In this document: positions 16,801 to 24,530 of the stretch, piece by piece | How the letters are laid out: each line of letters opens with the position of its first letter | Position numbering within the stretch: the first letter of the stretch is position 1 | DNA from: Clostridia bacterium | Lineage (GTDB): Bacteria; Bacillota; Clostridia; Christensenellales; Aristaeellaceae | DNA: 64,000 nucleotides | Direction of reading: 5' to 3' | Assembly: GCA_017429695.1 (NCBI GenBank) | Contig: JAFROK010000034.1 | Coordinates: 1 to 64,000, forward strand | Notes under the pieces: model-generated | What the model saw: the letters and a program-made list of their open reading frames with translations, nothing else | What the model was told of the DNA's origin: nothing | Databases searched by the model: none | Translations under genes and position numbers: made by a program

Positions 16801-19800
16801 AAGTGCATTCACGAAGGGCAAATCCCTTTGTAGAAACAACCGGCTCATTGTTCACGTCAAAATATTCTTCTGTCAGAATATTGCCCATGTGATCATAAGT
16901 GTAAACCAATGAAGCATAATCGCCTCGGAGCATGTATGGTGTTCCGGTTGCATCAAGATACTTTTCACTGAGCAACCGGTTTTCTCCATCGTACTTCCGT
17001 TCAATCTGAGCCGCACCGGCTTTCACATCCGTAACACGGTCGTTTCGGTCGTAGTATACTTCACGAACCAGGTTACCGTTAAAATCATACTCACAGACGA
17101 AAGAGGCATACCCCTTCAGACACTCTGTCTTTTTGCCTTCTGCATCAAAGTATTTTTCAGATAACAGCCGATTCTCTGTATCCCAGGAATAAACAGCCTT
17201 ATGGTAGCCATCGGAAATATCGACAGGCAGAAGGTCCTGACCAAAATAGGCTTCTTCAGTTTTATTTCCGGCGTAATCATATTTCAGTTCCATCCGGGCA
17301 TAGCCCAAAGCCGTATCAACTGGACGGCGATCTGCACCAAGATAAGTGATCGACGTCAGAAGTTCGCTGTCATTATATGACTGGGTCAGCACAGCATAAC
17401 CATCCGGATTAACCTGTAGTGAACCATCTTCATTGTACCGAGCTTCCTCCAGAACATTGCCCATCCGGTCACAACGACGCTCAAAACGGGCGTATCCGAC
17501 AGATGAAGGTGCGGCAAGATTACCCTCTGTATCATAATAAGCACGAACAAGTAAAGTGCCGTTAATATCATATTGTTGTTCAACAGATGCATATCCATCT
17601 GGCAATAATATCGGATTACCTGTTTCATTCAGATAGTCGGTCCTTTTCAGCAAGCCACTCAAATTATCATATTCCATTCGTCGAGCTGCATATCCATTTC
17701 CGATCTGGATCGGCTGCAAATCAGGTCCGAAATATGCTTCATAAAGCATATGATGATTTCCATCGTACTCCCTCTCGATCTTCGAGCAACCATTTACCAT
17801 TGCCGGTTCATCAGCTGAATTATAATAGGCAACAGTTGTTATATTGCCGTCCAGGTCATAGGCATAACGCACAGATGCATAGCCCTCCGGTTGGGTCAGC
17901 ACAGAACCATCTGCTGAAAAGTATTTTTCTGCTGTATGATGGCCGGAATAATCATAACGATGTGCCTGTGCAGCATATCGTCCACTGACAGTAACCAGGT
18001 TACGTTCCTCATCCAGCGTCGCTTCCCAAAGCAGGTTGCCTGCGGAAGTATATTCTCGAAGCAGAGTTGCATAACCGGAAGAGCATTTGAAAGGAAGGCC
18101 ATCTGCGTCAAAATGTTGAACAGACGTCTGCACCATGTTTCCGTCATATTTGTAAACTGAACGATGCGCCCCAGTGGAAACAGAAACGTCTGGTCTTCCT
18201 TTCTCATCCAGAAATTCCTCATATAACAATAGATTGTCCTGAGGACCACCATAGTTCATTTTTCTGGCATAGCAGCCATCAATACTCTCGCAAGGTTTCC
18301 CATCTTTGTCAAAATATGCTTCATAAACCGGCGGTTCATCCATTCTGTTACCAGCGTACCGATATCGGATTGTCGCAAACTGACGTTCATCATTCCGAAC
18401 TGGTTTCCAGTTTGCATCCATATATGTAGTTTCTGTGACCTGCCCATAACTGTTTCTCTTATTCACCAGTCCGGCATAGCCTGCTTTGACCTGTATCAAT
18501 TTCATGTCGGTCCCAAAATATTTTTCATGTGCTATATTGTCCTGAAAAAGGTCCCATAATTCCCGATTCCCTCGTGTTATCTTTGCAATTCGAGGTATGT
18601 AATACTTGTATTCAACTCTGGCAAAGCCACCCATGTACATGGTATATTCATCTACGGTATCATAATAAGTGATGCGATAGTCATAATCTTTCCCATTGTA
18701 TTCATGTTCTGACATGGAGTAACCATAAGTGGTCATCGTCCGTTGATCATCCGCACCAAAGTATCGTTCAAAATGAATCTTATCTGAATTTGGATAATAC
18801 TCAAAAGTCACTTTAGCATATCCGGTAAGCACTTTCACCAAATTGCCATCTGTTCCATAAAAGGCTGTTTCAATAACACGATCTTGTTCATCATATTGGT
18901 GAGATACAGATGCATAACCATCGGAAGAAAGAATGGGTTCGCCGTTCATATCATAATAGTCAGTTCGAATCAGATTACAGTGATCATCATAAGCATTTAC
19001 CTGTCTATGCCAGCGTTCGGAACCAAGTATTCTGTTTCCTTCAGCATCATAGATTTCTTCTGAAAGAAGAAGAAAATTTAACTCAGTTTCTTCCTGTTGT
19101 TCACTTGCTGGAAGTAGCATATCCCATGCATTATACTCAATTCGAATTCCATGGATCAGATACTCTTCTGTCGTATATTCGCAGACAGTTACTGCACCAC
19201 CATCAACACCAACCAGCGGTGAATCATCTGCGTCCAGATATTTTGTCCTAACTGTATATTTATCCTCGCCTTTTTCATGTGTATAAACAATCCGGGCATA
19301 TCCACCGGTTGGACGAGTCAGTTTCCCTGCTGCATCAAAATATTCAGTGGAAAGCAAATGTGCCGTACTATCCCAGGTATTCCGCATGTAGCTGTAAGTT
19401 CCTGGAATATCAGCACGCTTACCCGAAGCATCATATCGGTCTTCCGTCACCAAACAGGTTTCCCCATTTTGTTTTGAAAAATAAGTCCACTCTGTCCGAG
19501 CATATCCAACGTCAGTATTTACAATCAATTCACCATTTACACCATAATATGTTTCGGACAGTTTGTTACCATGTTCATCCCATGTATACTCCGCCCGATA
19601 AAAGCCGCGATTATTTACAGCAGGATTTCCATTCAGGTCATGACTTGTCTCGCTGGTCAGGCATCCATTTTCATCCCATACACAATCCGTCTGCGTCATC
19701 TCAGGCATGTCCAAAGCATCTTCTGCTGTCACCCCAGCAAAAGTGCAAACAAATATCATAAGACAGATTATCAGGACCAGTTTCATCGTTTCAGCTTTTC

Positions 19801-19813
19801 CTGCTATTCTCAT
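13871..19813 (-). CDS. Exported giant YD-like repeat protein
   Basis: A 1980-residue protein with a signal peptide (charged start, hydrophobic core to about residue 33, cut after VTA). The rest is about 55 tandem units of roughly 33-37 residues. Each unit contains GYA, then an aromatic-rich strand ending in YD, then GN, then E.Y.D, then G.P. This resembles RHS/YD repeats and YwqK-type beta repeats in spacing, so an elongated beta structure is expected. No toxin domain, LPxTG signal or transmembrane anchor is seen at the C-terminus. The ATG at 19813 has AAGGTG seven bases upstream; a TTG at 19828 is less likely. Its place between the chain-length kinase and LCP genes suggests a role in polymer export or display; no function is known to me. 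Confidence 0.75.
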   Translation of the reverse strand: MRIAGKAETMKLVLIICLMIFVCTFAGVTAEDALDMPEMTQTDCVWDENGCLTSETSHDLNGNPAVNNRGFYRAEYTWDEHGNKLSETYYGVNGELIVNTDVGYARTEWTYFSKQNGETCLVTEDRYDASGKRADIPGTYSYMRNTWDSTAHLLSTEYFDAAGKLTRPTGGYARIVYTHEKGEDKYTVRTKYLDADDSPLVGVDGGAVTVCEYTTEEYLIHGIRIEYNAWDMLLPASEQQEETELNFLLLSEEIYDAEGNRILGSERWHRQVNAYDDHCNLIRTDYYDMNGEPILSSDGYASVSHQYDEQDRVIETAFYGTDGNLVKVLTGYAKVTFEYYPNSDKIHFERYFGADDQRTMTTYGYSMSEHEYNGKDYDYRITYYDTVDEYTMYMGGFARVEYKYYIPRIAKITRGNRELWDLFQDNIAHEKYFGTDMKLIQVKAGYAGLVNKRNSYGQVTETTYMDANWKPVRNDERQFATIRYRYAGNRMDEPPVYEAYFDKDGKPCESIDGCYARKMNYGGPQDNLLLYEEFLDEKGRPDVSVSTGAHRSVYKYDGNMVQTSVQHFDADGLPFKCSSGYATLLREYTSAGNLLWEATLDEERNLVTVSGRYAAQAHRYDYSGHHTAEKYFSADGSVLTQPEGYASVRYAYDLDGNITTVAYYNSADEPAMVNGCSKIEREYDGNHHMLYEAYFGPDLQPIQIGNGYAARRMEYDNLSGLLKRTDYLNETGNPILLPDGYASVEQQYDINGTLLVRAYYDTEGNLAAPSSVGYARFERRCDRMGNVLEEARYNEDGSLQVNPDGYAVLTQSYNDSELLTSITYLGADRRPVDTALGYARMELKYDYAGNKTEEAYFGQDLLPVDISDGYHKAVYSWDTENRLLSEKYFDAEGKKTECLKGYASFVCEYDFNGNLVREVYYDRNDRVTDVKAGAAQIERKYDGENRLLSEKYLDATGTPYMLRGDYASLVYTYDHMGNILTEEYFDVNNEPVVSTKGFALRECTYDKMGNLLTEEFSDGKGNLIEQTSGYARMIKTWNDQGFLTSVAYFGKDERFILQESLYSYITYERDANGNCTEEAWYIFEGQPTILKAGYNKIKHEYDSANNCILSTYYLNDDIVMIEDGYAAIEYTYDARQRLTQESYLDADMKRIMTNRGFSAIGYVYDNAGNTLQVRYLDEDDKLVRVPEGFSVWQREYDKNNHVIVEQYLDEYERLSSLTNRFTSMRITYDARGNRKRLDYLSAALQPVETAMGYASIVYSYDIQDRCTSETYLDINGLPHQISAGYAGIKYEYGVQGKVWRTTFVDTSGQPILFKNGYAASEYTYDENQYITQIWYLDEQYKRTYIGAGYAGLRRTVDKNGNILIETYLDLNNVPVKCSSGYSSLKNTWDARKRLVRQEYMDEEGRPVKLPSEYSAVGYEYDNNDNKTRESYYDKQGNLTWCAYGYSEVVYTYDERNNCIEEHLLTAFGKPAIHSSRQYSWLKRDVDRDGRILSVKYFDETGQPVFYSGQYAEIRYTYDLAGRETSVSYFDKSGNPYMSLRGYASMSLKYNTIGNVTEEVYYDTEGNPVDTKMGYASIVYEYDDLGNLTSQRYYNTKQMGVVPADETYASVLMDWDSEGRLLSEDFYDSANALVSCKDGYASHVISYTESGRVAEEYYLNEFAKPAAVLGTDNRSAQISSAQEKAEGIAVTPFRYSRRTLLSEDPETETYKMRVEDETATADDVYAIIIQTYDRYDRAIESIYYDAKGNPTIGPEGCNKVTREYTSRDQISLIRYFDENGNGICVDGVYGISKEYNAYANLELKTWLNAEGNPTLNEEGYAKVLYDYDLSDYTSAEKYYRYYEDENGEPIQALNGAWGMTTVYYPIARTHEITYIDQNESPIMTTYAYAILEYEEDENGNRVFEAYYDEIHARTDCAEGYSSVERGYDSEGRLISENFRDRYNQRTNNKNGIASWNGYYDSDGNLVVTSRFDKDLNPLPVD

Positions 19814-19842
19814 CGGTTTCACCTTCAAAAGAAATAAACTCC

Positions 19843-21306
19843 TTATTCATCCGGGAACTCATTTGCTTTGCGCCGATCTTTTTGCGTTTCATAATTTCCA
19901 TAATATTTCTTGTAATACTTCCGCCCATAATATTTCCCTTGCTTCAGCTTTTCTCCATAGAAAACAAAGCCGAGCATATTCATACCCGTCATTTCGGCGG
20001 AAACTAATGCTTTTCGAATTTCCCGGTGATCCGTATAATTCTCACGAACAACCAGTACGCATCCGGCAACTTCCGTTGGGAAAGTCAGCGGATCTGCCAC
20101 AATGTTAATTGGTGGCGTATCCATCAAAACAATGTCAAATTCCTGTTGAATTTCCTTCAGTAAAACCGGTACTGTCGGTAGGCCAAGTAACTCTGCTGGG
20201 TTAGGTGGCAAATGACCCGCAGGCAGAATATTCAGGTTTTTCCATTCGGTAGCCAGTACAGCATCCCACCATGTGCTGGTTTCAATCAACACATCCGACA
20301 ATCCAGTTTTATCTCTATCATATTCGAAATATTCCCTTTGACAAGCCCGGCGCATGTCCGCATCTACTAATAGAACACGTTTCCCGCTCATGGCGCAAGA
20401 AATCGCCAGATTGGCTGTAATTGTGGATTTTCCTTCACCTGAGATGGCACTGGTGACAACGACAATTTTGTTTTCCTTGCCAGCCAACGTATACAGCAGA
20501 TTCATTCGCAATTTTGCATAGCTTTCGCTCATTTCCATTGGACTATTATCGCGTAAAAGGAATGTTGCAGCATTCTTGTCGTTCTTCTTTTTACGCTGAA
20601 TCCCAGCGAGTACCGGCGGTGTATAATAGTCTGTCAGACTATCCATATCAGTTACCTTGTGATTCAACAGGAAGAGCAATACCAGAATTCCTGCAGCCAA
20701 TACAGCACCACCTGCAGCGCCTAGCATACCCCTGTTTGTTGCAGAACGATAGTCCGGATAAGCAGGCATCACCGGCGTTTCAAACACTGCCATTTCTCCC
20801 GCAATAACCACGTTCTTGATTTCTTCCGGAGCTACATCAGCAACGGCATTGCAAATAGCCCATGAAAGATCCGGGTATCTGGTTGTACTGCGAATCTCAA
20901 GTAGACTAGTATTTGAAATAGCAGCCATTGACAGGGTAGAAGCAATATAATTTGCTGTAAGTCCTGGATACTTCGCAATAATAGGGATATAATCATCATA
21001 TGATCTTAACCGTTTCATTACAGCATCCAAGACTGTATCGCTTTTAACCAAAACCTTATATGTATTCATTAACTGAACCGCAGAATCTAAATCATTAGCG
21101 TTCGTATACTGATAGTTGACGAGATTGGGGTTGCCATTGCGCACTATCACAGTCGCAACTGCAGTATAAGTATCTTTCTGGTAATATTTGGTATAACAAT
21201 ACAATCCTGCAAAGCCAATGGCGGCACAAAGAATGATGATCCAGATATGTTTTAACAGATAAAAGGCAAGCTTTCTGATATTGATCCGCTGTGGCCGGTT
21301 ATCCAT
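19843..21306 (-). CDS. Polysaccharide co-polymerase fused to BY-type tyrosine kinase
   Basis: Controls polymer chain length by cycling autophosphorylation. In 487 residues it joins a Wzz-like domain (membrane segment near residues 20-40, an extracytoplasmic part, a second segment near 215-235) to a cytoplasmic bacterial tyrosine kinase. The kinase has Walker A SGEGKST near residue 290, Walker A' VLLVDADMR and Walker B VLMDTPP. A C-terminal tyrosine cluster (YYGRKYYKKYYGNYE) supplies the autophosphorylation sites. In most Bacillota these two parts are separate proteins; here they are one chain. The start at 21306 has AAGGAG upstream. It is the first gene of the locus; no matching CpsB/Wzb phosphatase is in the window. 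Confidence 0.9.
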   Translation of the reverse strand: MDNRPQRINIRKLAFYLLKHIWIIILCAAIGFAGLYCYTKYYQKDTYTAVATVIVRNGNPNLVNYQYTNANDLDSAVQLMNTYKVLVKSDTVLDAVMKRLRSYDDYIPIIAKYPGLTANYIASTLSMAAISNTSLLEIRSTTRYPDLSWAICNAVADVAPEEIKNVVIAGEMAVFETPVMPAYPDYRSATNRGMLGAAGGAVLAAGILVLLFLLNHKVTDMDSLTDYYTPPVLAGIQRKKKNDKNAATFLLRDNSPMEMSESYAKLRMNLLYTLAGKENKIVVVTSAISGEGKSTITANLAISCAMSGKRVLLVDADMRRACQREYFEYDRDKTGLSDVLIETSTWWDAVLATEWKNLNILPAGHLPPNPAELLGLPTVPVLLKEIQQEFDIVLMDTPPINIVADPLTFPTEVAGCVLVVRENYTDHREIRKALVSAEMTGMNMLGFVFYGEKLKQGKYYGRKYYKKYYGNYETQKDRRKANEFPDE

Positions 21307-21372
21307 CAATTTCAGCTCCTTGAATTCATAATGCCTATGGATGAAATGGGCATAATCCACCCATTAATCCAA

Positions 21373-21378
21373 ATTATA
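21373..21378 (-). promoter_or_regulatory. Possible -10 box for the polysaccharide locus
   Basis: A perfect TATAAT on the minus strand lies about 67 bases upstream of the start of the chain-length kinase gene, inside the 259-base divergent spacer. No good -35 is seen at the right distance, so this is tentative. Confidence 0.3.
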
Positions 21379-21494
21379 TATTAACATGATTGGACCGTTT
21401 CGTCTACTTAAAATCACTGCTTCTGGGACTGTTTCGGCGGTTAAGAGCTAAAATGTACGTACTTGTAATTGTATTTTTTTTGTATTTCAATTTC

Positions 21495-21523
21495 TTGACA
21501 GAATTATTAATTTATGGCAGGAT
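21495..21523 (+). promoter_or_regulatory. Possible promoter for the small membrane protein gene
   Basis: A perfect TTGACA at 21495-21500 is followed 17 bases later by CAGGAT, a weak -10 (3 of 6). It is oriented toward the gene that starts at 21566. Confidence 0.35.
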
Positions 21524-21565
21524 GAGGTGGATATTTCCGGATATTGGGTGATGGAGGAATCGTGA

Positions 21566-22216
21566 ATGGAAAAGGCTGCTTGGTCTGAAGAAGATAACCT
21601 GATGGTTGTTCATTCCCGGCTTTCGTATAAGAGAACAATTCGGGTGATGTGCTTTTTGCTGGCTTTGGGATTAATTTTACTTGCTGTGGGGCTGGCCAGC
21701 CGCACCGTGCTGAACCGGGGCGTTTCTACCATGCTGAAGTCAGAACTGCTGACTTCTGATGCGGAGAGTGCGAAGAAACTGGATGATCTGGCCCGGGAGG
21801 GTTCAGTGAAGATGGTATCCGCGCTGGTGCAGAACGATTATGATGGGTTCTTCAGTGCCAACGCCCTGATTTCGGATGATATCTATGATCTCATCGGAAA
21901 CCCCAATACGAAAGATAACCTGGTAGGATATTTCTTCAGAGCTGCGCGGAACAGGAATCTGGATGTGGCGCGTTTTGCGCGGGAAACGATGATTACCACG
22001 GTTGGATCCTACTGGTTTGCGCTGCAGGCTGCGATTTATTATAAAGAAATGATGATTGCCGGAGCGGCGCTGATTGTGATTTCACTGTTGGGAATCTTCA
22101 TGAAGGGTGCCCGGTTCCGGGATCTGCGATTCAGCAAATGCTGGCCAATCCTGCTGGTGCTGCTGGTATGTGTTGCAGGTGTGATTATTGCCGGGAAGAT
22201 TGATATTAAGCTCTGA
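21566..22216 (+). CDS. Small membrane protein of unknown function
   Basis: A 216-residue protein I do not recognise. It has a cytoplasmic charged N-terminus, a first membrane segment near residues 27-46, an extracytoplasmic region of about 110 residues, and two more segments near 160-178 and 192-210. The outer region is rich in acidic residues and in helical character. GGAGG seven bases before the ATG supports the start. It is transcribed away from the polysaccharide locus and toward the Na/phosphate transporter gene, ending at a clear terminator, so it appears to be a single-gene unit. Confidence 0.7.
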   Translation: MEKAAWSEEDNLMVVHSRLSYKRTIRVMCFLLALGLILLAVGLASRTVLNRGVSTMLKSELLTSDAESAKKLDDLAREGSVKMVSALVQNDYDGFFSANALISDDIYDLIGNPNTKDNLVGYFFRAARNRNLDVARFARETMITTVGSYWFALQAAIYYKEMMIAGAALIVISLLGIFMKGARFRDLRFSKCWPILLVLLVCVAGVIIAGKIDIKL

Positions 22217-22236
22217 GTATTTTTTCTGTGTAGAAT

Positions 22237-22272
22237 AAACGGATGGTTCGTTTGTTTGAACCATCCGTTTTG
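22237..22272 (+). terminator. Rho-independent terminator, probably bidirectional
   Basis: A perfect 13-base stem, AAACGGATGGTTC (22237-22249) and its complement (22258-22270), with an 8-base loop. It runs into a short T tract on the plus strand and a TTTATTCT stretch on the minus strand. It lies between two convergent genes. Confidence 0.8.
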
Positions 22273-22344
22273 CTTATGTCTGTTTCCTTGCTTTTCCGTT
22301 TTTGTTTTTGTTGATTCTGTTGTTTTATTGTTTCTGTTCCTTTT

Positions 22345-24177
22345 TCAGATCTCCATCGCCAGCTGTTCAGCGGTGGGCTGTTCCTCGGCCTTCAGCATGT
22401 CGAAGTACTGTTTGCGGGTTTCGGCCAGGACCTTGCGGTAGGCAGCGTCGCCGTTTTCGTCCAGGGTTTCGAGGTACATGTGTTCTCTGGAGGCGAGTTC
22501 GGGGTGAACGCGGACCAGGGTGGCCATGCCGGCATTGGAGCAGATGCCGCCGATGCGCTTGTATTCGGCCATCAGGTTGGAGAAGGCGGCATCGGCCAGC
22601 AGGGAGCATTCTCCAGCGCTCATGCGTTTGAAGTGGTTCTGGGTCATTTCGCTGATCAGGTCGTTGACCACATGGACCTTGGGCTCAATCATGGCGGCGG
22701 AAGCTTCGCTCCGTTCGGTCAGGGCACGCTCTGTGTCCTGAAGAACTTCCTGCAATAGTGTCTGCAGGGCTCTCAGTTCCCGCTTGCAGGTATCGGAGAA
22801 GGTGGTTTCGTTTTTCCAAAGGTCTTCTGCCAGATCGGCAATCTTGATGGCCTGGTCTCCCAGGCGCTCGTATTCTGTGGAAACCTTGTAATACTGATTC
22901 AGGATGGCGACGAAATACTCGTTCTGCAGGTGCGGAAGCAGCTGGACCTGGTACCGGCTCAGATGGTCCATCAGGCGGTCAATCTGCATTTCGTCCCGGT
23001 TGATTTCCTCCTGCCGGTCTTTGGAGAATTCATCCAGCTGCAGGTGGGCTTTATCCAGATTGCCCTTGGCCAGGCGGAACATGGTGGTCAGGGTGTCGTA
23101 GCAGCTGCGCAGGGCCAGGGCCGGGGTGTTGAAGAACACGGGGTTCAGGCCTTCGACCAGGCTGTCGTACTGAGTCTCCGTCACCTTGTTCTTCCGGACG
23201 ATCTTGTCGCTCAGCTTTTCATAGGTGGTGAGCATCGGGAAGAGGCAGATGGCACAGGCCAGGTTGAAAATCGTATTGGTGTTGGCGATCATACCGGAGT
23301 TGACCGTTGCGTCCCACAGGTCGTCCAGCAGTCCCAGGTTGTGGATAATCGTAATGGAAACCAGAACCAGGACGGTTTCACTCAGGTTGAACAGGATATT
23401 CACGATACCGACCCGCCGGGCCTCCCGGTTGGCGCCGATGGAGCAGACGATCGCCGTCGTTACGCAGTCGCCCAGGTAGATACCAACAATGACGGAGTAA
23501 ATTGCTTTGAACGTCAGGGCGCCGCTGGCGGAGAACGCCTGCAGGATACCGATGGTTGCCGAAGAGCTTTGCAGCATGAATGCCACGCCCGCGCCGGTCA
23601 GGTAACCCAGGAACGGGTTGTCCCCTAGCCCGGAGAACATCTGGTCCACCATGCCGGACTTCTGCAGCGCCGCCACAGCGCTGGTCATGTTCAGCAGGCC
23701 GGAAAACAGGATGCCGAAGCCAATGGCGATGTTGCCGACGGACCGGGCATTTTTGAAGAAATTGGCCATGATCAGGATAATACCGATGATGAGTGCGATC
23801 GGGGCCAGAGTGGACGGCTGGAAAATGCGCAGGAAAGATGTTTCACCGGAGGCGTTGATGTCCAGCAGGCGGATAATCTGTCCGGTCACCGTCGTACCGA
23901 CATTCGCGCCGATAATAATGCCCAGGGACTGGTGCAGTGTCAGGATACCGGCGGCCACCAGGCCCGAGGTAATGACAATGGTTGCTGTGGATGACTGGAT
24001 CAGTGCGGTCACCGCAATGCCCAGAATAAAGGCTTTGATCGGGTTGTCCGTCACCTTCTCCATGACGTTCTTCAGGGTGCCGGAGGAGTTTTCCTTCAGG
24101 GAATCCCCCATCAGGCGCATGCCGTAAAGGAACATGGCCAGGCCGCCGAGAAGGGACAGGATATCAAAGAAACTCAT
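22345..24177 (-). CDS. Na/phosphate cotransporter with PhoU-like C-terminus
   Basis: A 610-residue transporter of the PNaS family (YjbB/NptA-like), which imports or exports phosphate with sodium. Two inverted repeats are seen, each with the signature QSS motif: LIQSSTATIV near residue 61 and MLQSSSATIG near residue 207. About eight to nine membrane segments fill residues 1-320. The C-terminal 270 residues are helical and PhoU-like, with REMH-type heptads, as in other long members. The chosen start MSFFDILSLLGG at 24177 has GGAGG five bases upstream; an upstream extension lacks one. The gene faces its own divergent spacer and ends at a shared terminator. Confidence 0.9.
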   Translation of the reverse strand: MSFFDILSLLGGLAMFLYGMRLMGDSLKENSSGTLKNVMEKVTDNPIKAFILGIAVTALIQSSTATIVITSGLVAAGILTLHQSLGIIIGANVGTTVTGQIIRLLDINASGETSFLRIFQPSTLAPIALIIGIILIMANFFKNARSVGNIAIGFGILFSGLLNMTSAVAALQKSGMVDQMFSGLGDNPFLGYLTGAGVAFMLQSSSATIGILQAFSASGALTFKAIYSVIVGIYLGDCVTTAIVCSIGANREARRVGIVNILFNLSETVLVLVSITIIHNLGLLDDLWDATVNSGMIANTNTIFNLACAICLFPMLTTYEKLSDKIVRKNKVTETQYDSLVEGLNPVFFNTPALALRSCYDTLTTMFRLAKGNLDKAHLQLDEFSKDRQEEINRDEMQIDRLMDHLSRYQVQLLPHLQNEYFVAILNQYYKVSTEYERLGDQAIKIADLAEDLWKNETTFSDTCKRELRALQTLLQEVLQDTERALTERSEASAAMIEPKVHVVNDLISEMTQNHFKRMSAGECSLLADAAFSNLMAEYKRIGGICSNAGMATLVRVHPELASREHMYLETLDENGDAAYRKVLAETRKQYFDMLKAEEQPTAEQLAMEI

Positions 24178-24530
24178 AGCGCCTCCGCTTGTTGTTTCAC
24201 TTCGCTTGATTGTACGCCGCATACCAGCGCAGTTTATATGATACCATTCTTTTTGGCAAAAGTACATATGAAATCGTTTGCTTCATTTGCCATGCTATCG
24301 CTTACTTTATCTGCTATACCATCATTTGCTTCGTTTGTTGTGCTGTCGTTTTGCTACGTTTGTTGTGCGTTTGTCTCATTTGGTGTGCCTGCCGATTCCG
24401 TTTTGCTTTTTGCTTGTGTCTTCCCTTTGGATTTATCTTGTCATATGCTCGCCCGGCATGGTATAATCCCGGCATAAGAAAAGCGAAACAGGGGTCTTTT
24501 GTACTGGAAACCGGGAAGAGGGGGTTCTTC
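24178..24530. promoter_or_regulatory. 353-base divergent spacer with tandem pyrimidine-rich repeats
   Basis: The spacer between the phosphate transporter and the c-di-GMP protein. Its middle (about 24260-24430) is strongly T/C-rich on the plus strand and holds near-identical 16-mers at 24328-24343 and 24353-24368 (GCT, then T or A, then CGTTTGTTGTGC), plus degenerate further copies. The right side has a good plus-strand promoter. On the minus strand, TATAAA at 24233-24238 could be a -10 for the transporter, but its -35 is poor. Confidence 0.45.
24438..24467 (+). promoter_or_regulatory. Sigma-A-type promoter of the c-di-GMP protein gene
   Basis: TTGTCA at 24438-24443 (5 of 6) and a perfect TATAAT at 24462-24467 are separated by 18 bases. 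Transcription would start about 55 bases before the ATG at 24531. Confidence 0.6.

Noticed and set aside
13871-19813. Regular DNA periodicity that could suggest a CRISPR or satellite array
   Set aside because: The period of about 100-110 bases is codon-based, the units are diverged, and one open frame covers them all; it encodes protein repeats.
13871-19813. RHS-type polymorphic toxin
   Set aside because: No RHS core signature, no C-terminal toxin domain and no immunity gene downstream; the next gene is the LCP-like one.
24210-24530. N-terminal extension of the c-di-GMP protein by 107 residues
   Set aside because: The extension would cover the TTGTCA/TATAAT promoter and is Cys/Leu/Phe-rich without family match; the ATG at 24531 has a good ribosome site and begins the sensor domain.
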